A stretch of DNA of 64,000 nt from positions 62,001 through 126,000 of the forward strand of contig NZ_AFOY02000007.1 of NCBI RefSeq assembly GCF_000217955.3. Direction: 5' to 3'. This DNA comes from Pseudomonas fluorescens HK44. GTDB lineage: Bacteria; Pseudomonadota; Gammaproteobacteria; Pseudomonadales; Pseudomonadaceae. This document shows positions 1 through 8,930 of the stretch, piece by piece (the stretch's first letter is position 1; each line of letters begins with the position of its first letter). The position numbers and the translations under genes are program-made. The notes under the pieces are model-generated. The model ran no database searches. It was not told the DNA's origin and saw nothing but the letters and a program-made list of their open reading frames with translations.

Positions 1-623
1 AGCGCGAAGCGGTTTATCGCGCGATTGCCGAGCGTCGCGACATGCGTCACTTCAGTGGCGGCAGCGTCGAGCCCGAACTGCTTCGGCGTTTGCTCGAAGC
101 GGCGCATCGGGCGCCAAGTGTCGGTTTGATGCAGCCCTGGCGGTTCATCCGCATCAGCGACAGAGCGTTACGCGGCAAGATCCAGCAACTGGTGGAAGAG
201 GAGCGGGTACGCACCGCCGAGGCGCTGGGCGAACGCTCCGACGAATTCATGAAGTTGAAAGTCGAAGGCATCAACGACTGCGCCGAAGTGCTGGTTGCCG
301 CGCTGATGGATGATCGCGAGCGGCATATCTTTGGCCGTCGGACCTTGCCGGAAATGGACATGGCGTCGTTGTCCTGCGCTATCCAGAATCTTTGGCTGGC
401 GTCCCGTGCCGAAGGTCTGGGCATGGGCTGGGTCTCGTTGTTCGAACCACAGGCATTGGCGGACCTGCTTGGCCTGCCGCCGGGAGCCAAACCCCTGGCG
501 GTGTTGTGCCTGGGGCCGGTCAAGGAGTTTTACCCGGCGCCGATGCTGGTCCTTGAAGGCTGGGCGCAGGCGCGTCCGCTGAGTGAACTGTTGTACGAGA
601 ATTTTTGGGGAGTGAGTCAATGA
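1..623 (+). CDS. bluB: BluB, 5,6-dimethylbenzimidazole synthase (5' end outside window)
   Basis: Oxygen-dependent, FMN-consuming enzyme of the nitroreductase fold that makes the lower ligand of B12. The reading frame is open to the window edge (codons start at base 3, reading [17 protein letters not shown]), so the ATG at 42 is internal and the gene begins upstream. Family features visible are the RRDMRHF start of the flavin fold, [12 protein letters not shown], and the C-terminal GWVSLF...[18 protein letters not shown] segment. It is the first visible gene of a late cobalamin operon and its stop overlaps the cobD start (ATGA at 620-623). The family is reliably told from other nitroreductases by these motifs and the context. 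Confidence 0.93.
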   Translation, partial: REAVYRAIAERRDMRHFSGGSVEPELLRRLLEAAHRAPSVGLMQPWRFIRISDRALRGKIQQLVEEERVRTAEALGERSDEFMKLKVEGINDCAEVLVAALMDDRERHIFGRRTLPEMDMASLSCAIQNLWLASRAEGLGMGWVSLFEPQALADLLGLPPGAKPLAVLCLGPVKEFYPAPMLVLEGWAQARPLSELLYENFWGVSQ

Positions 624-1528
624 GTGTGGCGTTGCTGAGTGTCGCCGGGGTAGCGCTGGATGCGTTACTGGGCGAACCCAAGCGCTGGCATCCGCTGGTG
701 GCGTTCGGCCGTTTTGCCGATCGTATCGAGCAACGTTTCAACTCCGCCGGCCGTGGCTGGCGCAGTCACGGCGTCACGGCCTGGGTGATTGCGGTGCTGC
801 CGCTGACCCTGTTGATCACTGCCTTGTCCTGGCTGCCTTACATCGGCTGGGTCGTCGAGATTCTCGCGTTGTATTGCGCCCTCGGTCTGCGCAGCCTCGG
901 TGAGCATGTCGAGCCGGTGGCTCAGGCCCTGCGCAGCGACGACCTGGATGAAGCACGCAAACGTGTCGGCTATCTGGTCAGCCGTCAGACCAGTGAGCTG
1001 GATTCGACTGAAGTGGCCCGTGCTGCCACCGAATCGGTTCTGGAAAACGGCAGCGACGCGGTATTCGCCGCGCTGTTCTGGTTTGCCGTCGCGGGTGCGC
1101 CGGGCGTGGTGCTCTATCGGCTGAGCAATACCCTGGACGCCATGTGGGGTTATCGCAACGAGCGTTTTGAACGCTTTGGCTGGGCGGCGGCGAAAATCGA
1201 CGATGTGCTCAACTATGTTCCGGCGCGCTTGGTGGCTTTGACCTACTCGCTGCTGGGCAAAACCCGCTTGGCACTCAAATGCTGGCGCACGCAGGGGCCG
1301 ACCTGGGACAGCCCGAACGCCGGGCCGGTGATGGCCGCTGGCGCGGGCGCTTTGGGCGTCGAGTTGGGCGGGGCGGCGATCTATCACGGTGAACTGCATC
1401 AGCGTCCACAACTGGGCGAAGGTGTGCCGGCAGACGCCAACTCCATCGATCGCGGCTGGCAACTGGTTCAGCGCGGGGTATGGCTTTGGTTGCTGATTCT
1501 CTGTGTGGGAGCCGAGTTTTATGCTTGA
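620..1528 (+). CDS. cobD: Adenosylcobinamide-phosphate synthase (CobD/CbiB)
   Basis: Integral membrane enzyme that attaches the aminopropanol arm to adenosylcobyric acid. The start is the ATG at 620, giving [20 protein letters not shown]; this DxLLGEP(K)RWHPLVAFG beginning is typical of the family. About 302 aa with several hydrophobic segments (residues about 1-20, 58-90, 155-175 and the C-terminus). It overlaps bluB by 4 nt and cobC by 8 nt, so translation is probably coupled. The Pseudomonas denitrificans name is cobD and the Salmonella name is cbiB. Confidence 0.93.
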   Translation: MSVALLSVAGVALDALLGEPKRWHPLVAFGRFADRIEQRFNSAGRGWRSHGVTAWVIAVLPLTLLITALSWLPYIGWVVEILALYCALGLRSLGEHVEPVAQALRSDDLDEARKRVGYLVSRQTSELDSTEVARAATESVLENGSDAVFAALFWFAVAGAPGVVLYRLSNTLDAMWGYRNERFERFGWAAAKIDDVLNYVPARLVALTYSLLGKTRLALKCWRTQGPTWDSPNAGPVMAAGAGALGVELGGAAIYHGELHQRPQLGEGVPADANSIDRGWQLVQRGVWLWLLILCVGAEFYA

Positions 1529-2513
1529 GCACGGTGGCCGCTTGCGCAAGGCGGCGTTGCTGTACGGCATCGTCGAATCCGATTGGCTCGACTTGTCCAG
1601 CGGTCTGGCACCTTGGCCGTGGGTGATCCCGGACATCCCGTTGCGGGCCTGGGCGCGCTTGCCGGAAACCGATGACGGCCTGGAGCAGGCTGCACGCGAA
1701 TACTACGGCGCCTCGCAGGTGCTGCCAGTCGCCGGCTCGCAGGCAGCTATCCAGTTGCTGCCACGCCTGCGTCGCACCGGTAAAGTCGGCGTGCTCTCGC
1801 CGTGTTATGCCGAGCACGCCGAGGCCTGGCGTCGCAACGGCTACATCGTGCGTGAAGTGCTGGAGCAGGAAGTCGACTTTTTCCTCGATAGCCTCGACGT
1901 GCTGGTGGTGGTTAACCCGAACAATCCCACCGGCCTGAGCCTGCCCCCCGAACGCCTGCTCGACTGGCATGCACGGCTGGCACAGCGCGGTGGCTGGCTG
2001 GTGGTCGACGAAGCGTTCATGGACAGCACCCCGCAGTTGAGCCTGTCGTCTTATGCCGATCAGGTCGGCTTGATCGTCTTGCGTTCGTTCGGCAAGTTTT
2101 TCGGTCTGGCCGGGGTGCGATTGGGCTTCGTACTGGCTGAGCGCAAATTGCTCAAACTGCTCGCCGAGCAGGTCGGTCCCTGGGCGGTCAGCGGGCCGAC
2201 CCGGGTATTGGGTCAGGTCTGTTTGCGTGACACCCAAGGTCACGCTCGCCAGCGCCTGCGCACTGAAGAAGCGAGCCAGCGTCTGGTAGAGGTCCTCGAG
2301 CGTCACGGCTTCAAGCCGCACGGTGGTTGCGCGTTGTTTCAATGGTTGATTACCGAGCGCGCAGAACATTTGTACGAATTCATGGCCCGGCGCGGCATCT
2401 TGCTGCGTCTGTTCACGCACAACAGCAGCCTGAGGTTCGGCTTGCCGGCCGATGAAGCGGATTGGCTGCGTCTGGAGCACGCTTTCGAAGCCTACGCCAA
2501 GGAAACCTCATGA
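1521..2513 (+). CDS. cobC: Threonine-phosphate decarboxylase (CobC, PLP fold type I)
   Basis: PLP enzyme related to histidinol-phosphate aminotransferase, expected to supply aminopropanol phosphate for the nucleotide-loop arm. The chosen ATG at 1521 (MLEHGGRL) lies inside the end of cobD; a GTG at 1503 would add six residues. Key features are the substrate motif NPNNPTG, the VVDEAFMD aspartate that holds the PLP ring, and the PLP lysine in [12 protein letters not shown]. About 330 aa, normal for the family. The stop overlaps the next start (ATGA). Named cobC in P. denitrificans usage and cobD in Salmonella usage. Confidence 0.9.
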   Translation: MLEHGGRLRKAALLYGIVESDWLDLSSGLAPWPWVIPDIPLRAWARLPETDDGLEQAAREYYGASQVLPVAGSQAAIQLLPRLRRTGKVGVLSPCYAEHAEAWRRNGYIVREVLEQEVDFFLDSLDVLVVVNPNNPTGLSLPPERLLDWHARLAQRGGWLVVDEAFMDSTPQLSLSSYADQVGLIVLRSFGKFFGLAGVRLGFVLAERKLLKLLAEQVGPWAVSGPTRVLGQVCLRDTQGHARQRLRTEEASQRLVEVLERHGFKPHGGCALFQWLITERAEHLYEFMARRGILLRLFTHNSSLRFGLPADEADWLRLEHAFEAYAKETS

Positions 2514-3961
2514 CCACGTTGATGGTGCAAGGCACCACCTCGGACGCCGGCAAAAGTACCCTGGTAACTGCGTTGTGCCGCTGGCTGACGCGCCAGGGCG
2601 TTCGCGTGGTGCCGTTCAAGCCGCAGAACATGGCACTCAACAGTGCGGTAACCGCCGACGGCGGTGAAATCGGCCGCGCTCAAGCCGTGCAGGCCCAGGC
2701 GGCCAACCTTGAGCCACACACCGACATGAACCCGGTGCTGCTCAAGCCGAATAGCGATACCGGTGCGCAAGTGATCATTCACGGACGTGCTGTGACCACC
2801 ATGAACGCAGTCGCCTATCACGACTACAAAGCCATCGCCATGCAAGCGGTGCTCGCCTCTCACGAACGCTTGAGTGCAGCCTATCCGGTGGTGATGGTCG
2901 AAGGCGCGGGTTCACCCGCCGAGATCAATTTGCGGGCCGGCGACATTGCCAACATGGGCTTCGCCGAAGCGGTGGATTGTCCGGTGGTGCTGATCGCCGA
3001 CATCAACCGCGGTGGAGTATTTGCGCACTTGGTGGGCACGCTGGAGTTGCTGTCAGCCACTGAGCAGGCGCGGGTCAAAGGCTTCATCATCAACCGTTTT
3101 CGCGGCGATATCGCTTTGCTGCAGCCGGGCCTCGACTGGCTGGAAGAGCGCACCGGCAAACCGGTGATCGGCGTGCTGCCGTATGTCATGGATCTGCATC
3201 TGGAAGCCGAAGACGGCATCGATCAGCGCCAGACCGATAAAGCTGATCAGGTGCTCAACGTGGTGGTGCCGGTGTTGCCGCGTATCAGCAACCACACCGA
3301 CTTCGATCCGCTGCGTCTGCATCCGCAGGTCGATCTGCAATTCATCGGGCCGGGTCAGCCGATTCCGCCTGCCGATCTGATCATCCTGCCGGGCTCGAAG
3401 AGCGTGCGCAGCGACTTGCACTACTTGCGCGCCAACGGCTGGGGCGCGGCCATTACCCGCCATTTGCGTTATGGCGGCAAGCTGCTCGGCATTTGTGGTG
3501 GCCTGCAAATGCTCGGCGAGCACGTGCATGACCCGCTTGGGCTGGAAGGCGCGGCGGGCTCCAGCGCCGGTCTTGGTTTGCTGGCGTTCGAAACCGTGCT
3601 CGAAGAAGAGAAACAGCTGCGCAATGTGCGCGGACGTCTGACGTTGGAAAACGCAGAAGTCAGCGGTTATGAAATTCACGCTGGGGTCACCACCGGCATC
3701 GCTTTGGAGCAGGCGACCGTGTTGCTGGACGACGGTTGCAGCGACGGTGCCCGAAGTGCTGACGGACAGGTGCTCGGCACGTATTTGCACGGCCTGTTCG
3801 AATCCCCGGCGGCGTGCAGCGCGCTGTTACGCTGGGCCGGATTGCAGGATGTGCAGGAAGTCGATTACCACGCCTTGCGCGAGCGCGATATCGAGCGCCT
3901 CGCGGATCTGGTGGAGGAGCATCTGGATACTGGTCTGCTGCGTGAGCTCTGTGGGTTTTGA
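2510..3961 (+). CDS. cobQ: Cobyric acid synthase (CobQ/CbiP)
   Basis: ATP- and glutamine-dependent amidase that converts four carboxylates of adenosylcobyrinate diamide to amides. The ATG at 2510 gives [17 protein letters not shown], with the P-loop-like motif at residues 8-17 directly at the N-terminus as expected. The C-terminal half is a class I glutamine amidotransferase: nucleophile Cys near residue 329 in [11 protein letters not shown], and the His near 427 in GTYLHGLF. Length about 483 aa is standard. It overlaps cobC by 4 nt. A REP pair separates it from cobP, the only sizeable gap in this operon. Confidence 0.96.
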   Translation: MTTLMVQGTTSDAGKSTLVTALCRWLTRQGVRVVPFKPQNMALNSAVTADGGEIGRAQAVQAQAANLEPHTDMNPVLLKPNSDTGAQVIIHGRAVTTMNAVAYHDYKAIAMQAVLASHERLSAAYPVVMVEGAGSPAEINLRAGDIANMGFAEAVDCPVVLIADINRGGVFAHLVGTLELLSATEQARVKGFIINRFRGDIALLQPGLDWLEERTGKPVIGVLPYVMDLHLEAEDGIDQRQTDKADQVLNVVVPVLPRISNHTDFDPLRLHPQVDLQFIGPGQPIPPADLIILPGSKSVRSDLHYLRANGWGAAITRHLRYGGKLLGICGGLQMLGEHVHDPLGLEGAAGSSAGLGLLAFETVLEEEKQLRNVRGRLTLENAEVSGYEIHAGVTTGIALEQATVLLDDGCSDGARSADGQVLGTYLHGLFESPAACSALLRWAGLQDVQEVDYHALRERDIERLADLVEEHLDTGLLRELCGF

Positions 3962-3979
3962 GGCGGCTGTGCTGGCCCC

Positions 3980-4043
3980 ATCGCGAGCAGGCTCGCTCCC
4001 ACATCGGAACGCGGTCAACTGTGGGAGCGAGCCTGCTCGCGAT
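3980..4043. repeat. REP pair (inverted) inside the cob operon
   Basis: Two inverted copies of a Pseudomonas REP palindrome: ATCGCGAGCAGGCTCGCTCC at 3980 onward and its reverse complement GTGGGAGCGAGCCTGCTCGC from 4021, with an 18-nt spacer. The same element recurs at least six more times in the window. It sits between cobQ and cobP and could form a long hairpin in the operon mRNA. Confidence 0.9.
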
Positions 4044-4076
4044 GACGTCGGTTGTCACACCGCCATTTAGAGGTTT

Positions 4077-4604
4077 ATGACCATGTTGCAACTGATCCTC
4101 GGCGGCGCCCGTTCCGGTAAAAGCCGTCTGGCTGAAAAGCTCGCCAGCGAAAGCGCTCTGGCGGTGACGTACATCGCCACCAGCCAGCCGCTGGACGGCG
4201 AAATGAGTGCCCGGGTCGCGCATCATCGCGAGCGCCGACCGCCTGAATGGGCCTTGATCGAAGAACCGCTGGAGCTGGCCCGGGTGCTGCGCGAAACCGC
4301 GAGTGCGGAGCGTTGCCTGCTGGTGGATTGCCTGACCTTGTGGCTGACCAATCTGCTGATGCTGGAAGATCCCGAGCGTCTGGCGCATGAGCGTGAAGCC
4401 CTGTTGGGGTGCCTGGCATCACTGCCGGGAGAAATTGTTTTTGTCAGCAACGAGACCGGTCTGGGTGTCGTGCCGCTGGGCGAATTGACTCGCCGCTATG
4501 TCGATGAAGCCGGTTGGTTGCATCAAGCCCTGGCTGAGCGCTGTCAACGTGTCGTGTTGACCGTCGCCGGCCTGCCCCTGACTTTGAAAGGTACTGCGTT
4601 ATGA
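4077..4604 (+). CDS. cobP: Bifunctional adenosylcobinamide kinase / guanylyltransferase
   Basis: Phosphorylates adenosylcobinamide and then adds GMP to form adenosylcobinamide-GDP. The P-loop GGARSGKS is at residues 9-16 and the conserved [11 protein letters not shown] segment is near residue 121. About 175 aa, full length for the family. Translation may start at ATG 4077 (MTMLQL) or ATG 4083 (MLQL); either keeps the domain whole. A REP pair lies upstream, and the stop overlaps the cobT start (ATGA). Called cobU in Salmonella. Confidence 0.94.
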   Translation: MTMLQLILGGARSGKSRLAEKLASESALAVTYIATSQPLDGEMSARVAHHRERRPPEWALIEEPLELARVLRETASAERCLLVDCLTLWLTNLLMLEDPERLAHEREALLGCLASLPGEIVFVSNETGLGVVPLGELTRRYVDEAGWLHQALAERCQRVVLTVAGLPLTLKGTAL

Positions 4605-5656
4605 CTCATTCCTGGTGGTTGAACCCGTGCAAACCGATCAATGCGCAAGCGCATGAACAAGCAACGGCCCGACAGCAGCAACTGACCAAACCAGCGGGCT
4701 CCCTCGGGCAGCTGGAATCGGTAGCGGTGCAACTGGCAGGGTTGCAGGGGCGGGTCAAACCGAGCCTGAGTCAGCTGTGGATTGCGATTTTTGCCGGTGA
4801 TCACGGCGTGGTCGCCGAAGGTGTTTCGGCGTTCCCGCAGGAAGTCACCGGGCAGATGCTGCACAACTTCGTCAGCGGTGGCGCGGCGATCAGCGTGTTG
4901 GCGCGGCAGCTTGAGGCGCGGCTGGAAGTGGTCGACCTCGGCACCGTCACGCCTTCGTTGAATTTGCTGGGCGTGCGCCATCTGCACATCGGTCCAGGCA
5001 CTGCGAACTTCGTTCACGGCCCGGCGATGACGCAAATCCAGGGCGAGCAAGCCTTGCAGGCCGGCCGCGACAGCGTGTTGCGGGCGATTGCTGAAGGCTC
5101 CGAGCTGTTTATCGGTGGCGAGATGGGCATTGGCAATACCACCGCTGCCAGCGCTGTGGCCTGTGCATTGCTTGATTGCCCGGTGGCGCATCTGGCCGGG
5201 CCGGGCACCGGTCTGGACGCGACAGGTGTCAGCCATAAAGCCCAGGTGATTGAGCGCGCTCTGACGTTGCATGCCGCTCAGCGTGGCGACGTGTTGCAGA
5301 CGTTGTTCAACCTCGGTGGTTTTGAAATCGCTGCGTTGGTCGGAGCCTATTTGGCCTGTGCGCAGGAAGGTTTGGCGGTGCTGGTCGACGGCTTTATTTG
5401 CAGCGTGGCGGCATTGGTCGCGGTGCGCCTGAATCCTGCGTGTCGCGAGTGGTTGCTGTTTGGTCATCGCGGGGCTGAACCAGGCCACCGGCATGTATTG
5501 GAAACGCTGAACGCTGAACCTTTGCTGGACCTCGGCCTGCGTCTGGGCGAGGGCAGCGGTGCCGCGCTGGCAGTGCCGTTGCTGCGTCTGGCCTGCGACC
5601 TGCACGGGCAAATGGCGACCTTCGCTGAAGCGGCTGTAGACGATCGTCCGGCATGA
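4601..5656 (+). CDS. cobT: Nicotinate-nucleotide-dimethylbenzimidazole phosphoribosyltransferase
   Basis: Makes alpha-ribazole phosphate from dimethylbenzimidazole (the BluB product) and nicotinate mononucleotide. Family marks are the N-terminal [14 protein letters not shown], the [20 protein letters not shown] segment, the glycine-rich [11 protein letters not shown] loop, and the C-terminal [14 protein letters not shown] carrying the catalytic Glu. 351 aa, normal length. It overlaps both neighbours by 4 nt. Pseudomonas denitrificans name cobU. Confidence 0.96.
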   Translation: MTHSWWLNPCKPINAQAHEQATARQQQLTKPAGSLGQLESVAVQLAGLQGRVKPSLSQLWIAIFAGDHGVVAEGVSAFPQEVTGQMLHNFVSGGAAISVLARQLEARLEVVDLGTVTPSLNLLGVRHLHIGPGTANFVHGPAMTQIQGEQALQAGRDSVLRAIAEGSELFIGGEMGIGNTTAASAVACALLDCPVAHLAGPGTGLDATGVSHKAQVIERALTLHAAQRGDVLQTLFNLGGFEIAALVGAYLACAQEGLAVLVDGFICSVAALVAVRLNPACREWLLFGHRGAEPGHRHVLETLNAEPLLDLGLRLGEGSGAALAVPLLRLACDLHGQMATFAEAAVDDRPA

Positions 5657-6228
5657 CGTTTCGCCTGGACCTGCTGCGCCACGGTGAAACCGAACTCGGT
5701 GGCGGTTTGCGCGGCAGCCTGGATGACGCGCTGACAGCCAAAGGTTGGGAGCAGATGCGCGCGGCGGTGATTGATCAAGGTCCATGGAGTCGCCTGGTCA
5801 GCTCGCCGCTGCAACGCTGCGCACGCTTTGCCGAGGAACTGGCCGAGCGGTTGAGCTTGCCGGTGGTGCTGGACAAGGATCTGCAAGAGCTGCACTTCGG
5901 CGCCTGGGAAGGGCAGAGTGCGGCAGCGCTGATGGAAACCGACGCTCAAGCGTTAGGCAAGTTTTGGGCTGATCCCTACGGATTCACGCCACCGGAAGGT
6001 GAGCCGGTGACTGCGTTTTCCGCACGGGTGCTGGCGGCTGTCGAGCGCTTGCATCAGGCCTGTGCCGGTGAGCGGGTGTTGCTGATCAGTCACGGTGGAG
6101 TCATGCGTCTGTTGCTGGCCCGCGCACGCGGATTGCCGCGCGAGCAATTGCTCAATGTTGAAGTCGGTCATGGCGCGCTGTTTTCGTTGTGCGTCGAGGC
6201 TGATGCCGTGCTCAGGGAGGAGGAGTGA
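5653..6228 (+). CDS. cobC: Alpha-ribazole / adenosylcobalamin phosphatase (histidine phosphatase family)
   Basis: Branch-1 histidine phosphatase expected to remove the 5'-phosphate from alpha-ribazole phosphate or from adenosylcobalamin phosphate. The phosphohistidine motif is LLRHGETE near residue 8, and the second catalytic His is in LISHGGVMR near residue 145. 191 aa. ATG 5653 overlaps the cobT stop. The Salmonella name for this phosphatase is cobC, which clashes with the decarboxylase name used for the gene at 1521. The exact substrate is inferred from context. Confidence 0.88.
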   Translation: MTFRLDLLRHGETELGGGLRGSLDDALTAKGWEQMRAAVIDQGPWSRLVSSPLQRCARFAEELAERLSLPVVLDKDLQELHFGAWEGQSAAALMETDAQALGKFWADPYGFTPPEGEPVTAFSARVLAAVERLHQACAGERVLLISHGGVMRLLLARARGLPREQLLNVEVGHGALFSLCVEADAVLREEE

Positions 6229-6230
6229 AC

Positions 6231-6962
6231 ATGCTGCCGTTCTGGATCGCCTTGCAGTTTCTCAGCAGCTTGCCGATTCGTCTGCCAGGCATGCCGGCGC
6301 CTCAGGAACTTGGGCGCTCGCTGCTGTTTTATCCGCTGGTGGGGCTGCTGTTTGGCGGGCTGTTGTGGGCGCTGAATGGGCTGTTGCTCGGTACACCGGC
6401 GTTGTTGCATGCGGCGTTGCTGTTGAGTGCCTGGGTCGTGCTCAGTGGTGGCTTGCACCTCGATGGTCTGGCTGACAGCGCCGACGCCTGGCTCGGCGGC
6501 TTTGGTGATCGCGAGCGCACCTTGAACATCATGAAGGACCCGCGCAGTGGGCCGATCGCAGTGGTGACACTGGTGTTGGTGTTGTTGCTCAAGTTCACGG
6601 CGTTATTGGCGTTGATTGATCAGCACTCCATGGCTGGTTTGATCCTCGCCCCATTGATTGGTCGCAGTGCCTTGCTGGGGCTGTTTCTGAATACACCTTA
6701 CGTGCGCTCTGGTGGCCTGGGGCAGGCGCTGGCCGATCATCTGCCGCGCAAGGCCGGTCAGCAGGTGTTGTTGCTCAGTGCGCTGGCGTGCGTGCTGATC
6801 GGCGGCTGGAGCGGTGTGGTTGCGCTGGTGCTGGCGGCTCTGATGTTCTTCTGGTTGCGTCGGGTGATGCTGCGGCGTCTGGGCGGGACCACCGGCGATA
6901 CGGCAGGGGCGTTGCTGGAGCTGCTGGAAACGGCAGTGCTGGTGGGTTTGGCGCTGCTCTGA
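6231..6962 (+). CDS. cobS: Adenosylcobinamide-GDP ribazoletransferase (cobalamin synthase)
   Basis: Membrane enzyme that joins adenosylcobinamide-GDP and alpha-ribazole in the last assembly step. The metal/diphosphate motif HLDGLADSADAW lies near residue 81, followed by many hydrophobic helices. The start is set to ATG 6231 because AGGGAGGAGG ends about 8 nt upstream; a GTG at 6225 is less well placed. About 243 aa. It is the last cob gene here; the next gene has its own promoter region. P. denitrificans name cobV. Confidence 0.93.
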   Translation: MLPFWIALQFLSSLPIRLPGMPAPQELGRSLLFYPLVGLLFGGLLWALNGLLLGTPALLHAALLLSAWVVLSGGLHLDGLADSADAWLGGFGDRERTLNIMKDPRSGPIAVVTLVLVLLLKFTALLALIDQHSMAGLILAPLIGRSALLGLFLNTPYVRSGGLGQALADHLPRKAGQQVLLLSALACVLIGGWSGVVALVLAALMFFWLRRVMLRRLGGTTGDTAGALLELLETAVLVGLALL

Positions 6963-7025
6963 GAGTGACCTTCAACGTGCGCGGCCTAACGGCCGTTTGA
7001 TAATCAGACTTGCTTTAACTTTATC

Positions 7026-7041
7026 GCGGGTATATACACGC
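7026..7041. promoter_or_regulatory. MarR operator-like palindrome, copy 1
   Basis: GCGGGTATATACACGC, a near-perfect palindrome with one mismatched pair, lying 3 nt before the MarR start codon. It matches the perfect palindrome at 7485-7502 upstream of the MFS gene, suggesting autoregulation. The sequence is observed; the role is inference. Confidence 0.7.
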
Positions 7042-7044
7042 ACC

Positions 7045-7449
7045 ATGCTAGCCTCTCAATGTTTATGCACCAACCTGCGTCGCGCCGCTCGTGGCGTCAG
7101 CAGGCATTACGACGGCGCCCTTGACGGCTTCGGGATCAATGTTGCGCAGTATTCCTTGCTGTGCAATTTGCAGCGCCTCGATCAACCGAGCATTTCCACC
7201 CTGGCGGAAGCCATGGGCCTGGATCGCAGCACCTTGGGGCGTAATCTGCGGGTGCTTGAGGGGGAAGGGCTGGTGAGGCTGGTCGAAGGTGAAGATCAGC
7301 GCAATCGCATCGTGCAACTGACCGAAACCGGGCGTGAACGCCTGGCAGCAGCCTTACCGGCCTGGGAAGCGGCGCAACAGCGGCTGATTGATCGTCTGGG
7401 TGCAGAGAAGCGTGCAACCTTGCTGGCCTTGCTGGATGAGCTCGCCTGA
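7045..7449 (+). CDS. MarR family transcriptional regulator
   Basis: Winged-helix regulator of about 134 aa. The recognition region reads LAEAMGLDRSTLGRNLRVLEGEGLV followed by the wing EGEDQRNRIVQLTETG, both typical of MarR proteins. The ATG at 7045 is chosen because an upstream in-frame start at 6997 would run through the palindrome at 7026-7041. The gene is followed 67 nt later by an MFS pump with the same palindrome before it, so the pump is the likely target. The inducing ligand cannot be read from the sequence. Confidence 0.9.
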   Translation: MLASQCLCTNLRRAARGVSRHYDGALDGFGINVAQYSLLCNLQRLDQPSISTLAEAMGLDRSTLGRNLRVLEGEGLVRLVEGEDQRNRIVQLTETGRERLAAALPAWEAAQQRLIDRLGAEKRATLLALLDELA

Positions 7450-7484
7450 GGCGGCGGGCCTTTCCAAACGTAAGCCCGAACTTA

Positions 7485-7502
7485 AGCGGGTATATACCCG
7501 CT
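7485..7502. promoter_or_regulatory. MarR operator-like palindrome, copy 2 (perfect)
   Basis: AGCGGGTATATACCCGCT is a perfect 18-bp palindrome 14 nt before the MFS start codon. Its core GCGGGTATATA is shared with the site before the MarR gene. This placement fits repression of the MFS gene by the adjacent MarR protein. Confidence 0.75.
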
Positions 7503-7516
7503 ACCGGAGAATAAGA

Positions 7517-8725
7517 ATGACATCGATGTGGCGTACCAGTGGTTGGGTTTTACTTGGGAGCGCACTGATTCTTGCGCTGTCGCTTGGCGTGAGGCATGGC
7601 TTCGGGCTGTTTTTGCCGCCGATGAGCGCGCAGTTTGGTTGGGGGCGCGAAGTGTTCGCCTTTGCCATCGCCCTGCAGAACCTGATCTGGGGGCTCGCCC
7701 AGCCATTCACCGGGGCCTTGGCGGACCGCTTCGGCGCGGCGAAAGTGGTGCTGGTCGGTGGCGTGCTGTACGCCGTGGGCTTGGTGTTCATGGGCTTGTC
7801 CGATTCGGCCTGGTCGCTGTCGTTGAGTGCTGGCCTGTTGATTGGTATCGGCCTGTCCGGTACCTCGTTCTCGGTGATTCTTGGTGTAGTGGGTCGAGCC
7901 CTGCCGCCAGAGAAACGCAGCATGGGCATGGGTATCGCCAGTGCTGCCGGTTCCTTCGGCCAGTTCGCCATGCTGCCGGGCACGCTGGGGTTGATCGGCT
8001 GGCTCGGTTGGTCGACCGCGCTGCTGGTGCTGGGAATGCTGGTGGCACTGATTGTGCCGCTGGTCAGCATGCTCAAGGACAAACCGCTGCCCGTGCTCGG
8101 TCATGAGCAAACCCTGTCCGAGGCTCTGCGCGAGGCGTGTTCGCACTCGGGCTTCTGGCTGCTGGCGTTCGGTTTTTTTGTCTGTGGTTTTCAGGTGGTG
8201 TTTATCGGCGTGCATTTGCCGGCCTATCTGGTCGATCAGCATCTGCCTGCCAGCGTCGGCACCACAGTGCTGGCGTTGATTGGCCTGTTCAATATCTTTG
8301 GTACTTACACCGCAGGCTGGCTCGGCGGGCGCATGTCCAAGCCGCGCCTGTTGACAGGCCTCTACCTGCTGCGTGCGGTAGTGATCAGTCTGTTCATCTG
8401 GGCGCCAGTCACGCAGACCAGTGCTTATCTATTTGGAATGGCCATGGGGTTTCTCTGGTTGTCGACAGTGCCTTTGACCAACGGCACGGTAGCCACGCTG
8501 TTTGGTGTAAGAAACCTCTCAATGCTCGGTGGTATCGTTTTCCTCTTTCACCAGTTGGGCTCGTTCCTCGGCGGCTGGTTGGGTGGGGTGGTTTATGACC
8601 GAACAGGCAACTATGACCTGATCTGGCAGGTGGCGATTCTCCTCAGTCTGTTGGCGGCAGTTTTGAACTGGCCCGTACGCGAGCGCCCGGTGGCGCGGTT
8701 GCAGGCTCAGGTGAGTACGGCATGA
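7517..8725 (+). CDS. MFS transporter
   Basis: Major facilitator of about 402 aa with roughly 12 hydrophobic segments. The start ATG 7517 (MTSMWRTSGW) directly precedes the first helix and sits after the operator palindrome; the longer in-frame extension crosses that site and is rejected. The helix 2-3 loop LADRFGAAKVVLVGG is the MFS signature. It resembles the oxalate/formate antiporter and monocarboxylate-like MFS group (FGLFLPPMSAQFGWGRE), but the substrate is unknown. Likely controlled by the upstream MarR. Its stop overlaps the start of a 40-aa membrane peptide. Confidence 0.9.
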   Translation: MTSMWRTSGWVLLGSALILALSLGVRHGFGLFLPPMSAQFGWGREVFAFAIALQNLIWGLAQPFTGALADRFGAAKVVLVGGVLYAVGLVFMGLSDSAWSLSLSAGLLIGIGLSGTSFSVILGVVGRALPPEKRSMGMGIASAAGSFGQFAMLPGTLGLIGWLGWSTALLVLGMLVALIVPLVSMLKDKPLPVLGHEQTLSEALREACSHSGFWLLAFGFFVCGFQVVFIGVHLPAYLVDQHLPASVGTTVLALIGLFNIFGTYTAGWLGGRMSKPRLLTGLYLLRAVVISLFIWAPVTQTSAYLFGMAMGFLWLSTVPLTNGTVATLFGVRNLSMLGGIVFLFHQLGSFLGGWLGGVVYDRTGNYDLIWQVAILLSLLAAVLNWPVRERPVARLQAQVSTA

Positions 8726-8844
8726 ACAGGATCGGAGCCTGGTTCGCCGCTGCCAGTGCTGGCGCGTTGTTGTTGGCGCTGGCCTGGTGGGGCTGGCATC
8801 AGGGAGGGCTGGCACTGATGCAGCTCGGTATGGGGGCTTGCTGA
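8722..8844 (+). CDS. 40-aa membrane peptide coupled to the MFS gene
   Basis: A short reading frame starting MNRIGAWFAAASAGALLLAL and ending MQLGMGAC. It overlaps the MFS stop codon by ATGA, so it is probably translationally coupled. It has one hydrophobic segment (residues about 7-23) and a second weakly hydrophobic stretch. It ends just before a strong terminator, which supports its being the last gene of this operon. I do not recognise a family. It might be an accessory subunit of the pump. Confidence 0.6.
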   Translation: MNRIGAWFAAASAGALLLALAWWGWHQGGLALMQLGMGAC

Positions 8845-8856
8845 GTCAGGCCCACT

Positions 8857-8894
8857 AAAAAGCCCCGCCTCTGTGCAAGAGAGCGGGGCTTTTT
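8857..8894. terminator. Bidirectional intrinsic terminator
   Basis: A-run, GC stem AAGCCCCGC(CTCT) / AGAGCGGGGCTT and T-run. It closes the rightward MarR-MFS operon and, read on the other strand, the fadL-like gene that ends at 8931. Confidence 0.85.
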
Positions 8895-8930
8895 CAATTC
8901 AGCAGGCGAACCGTTCAGGCTCGCTATGAA

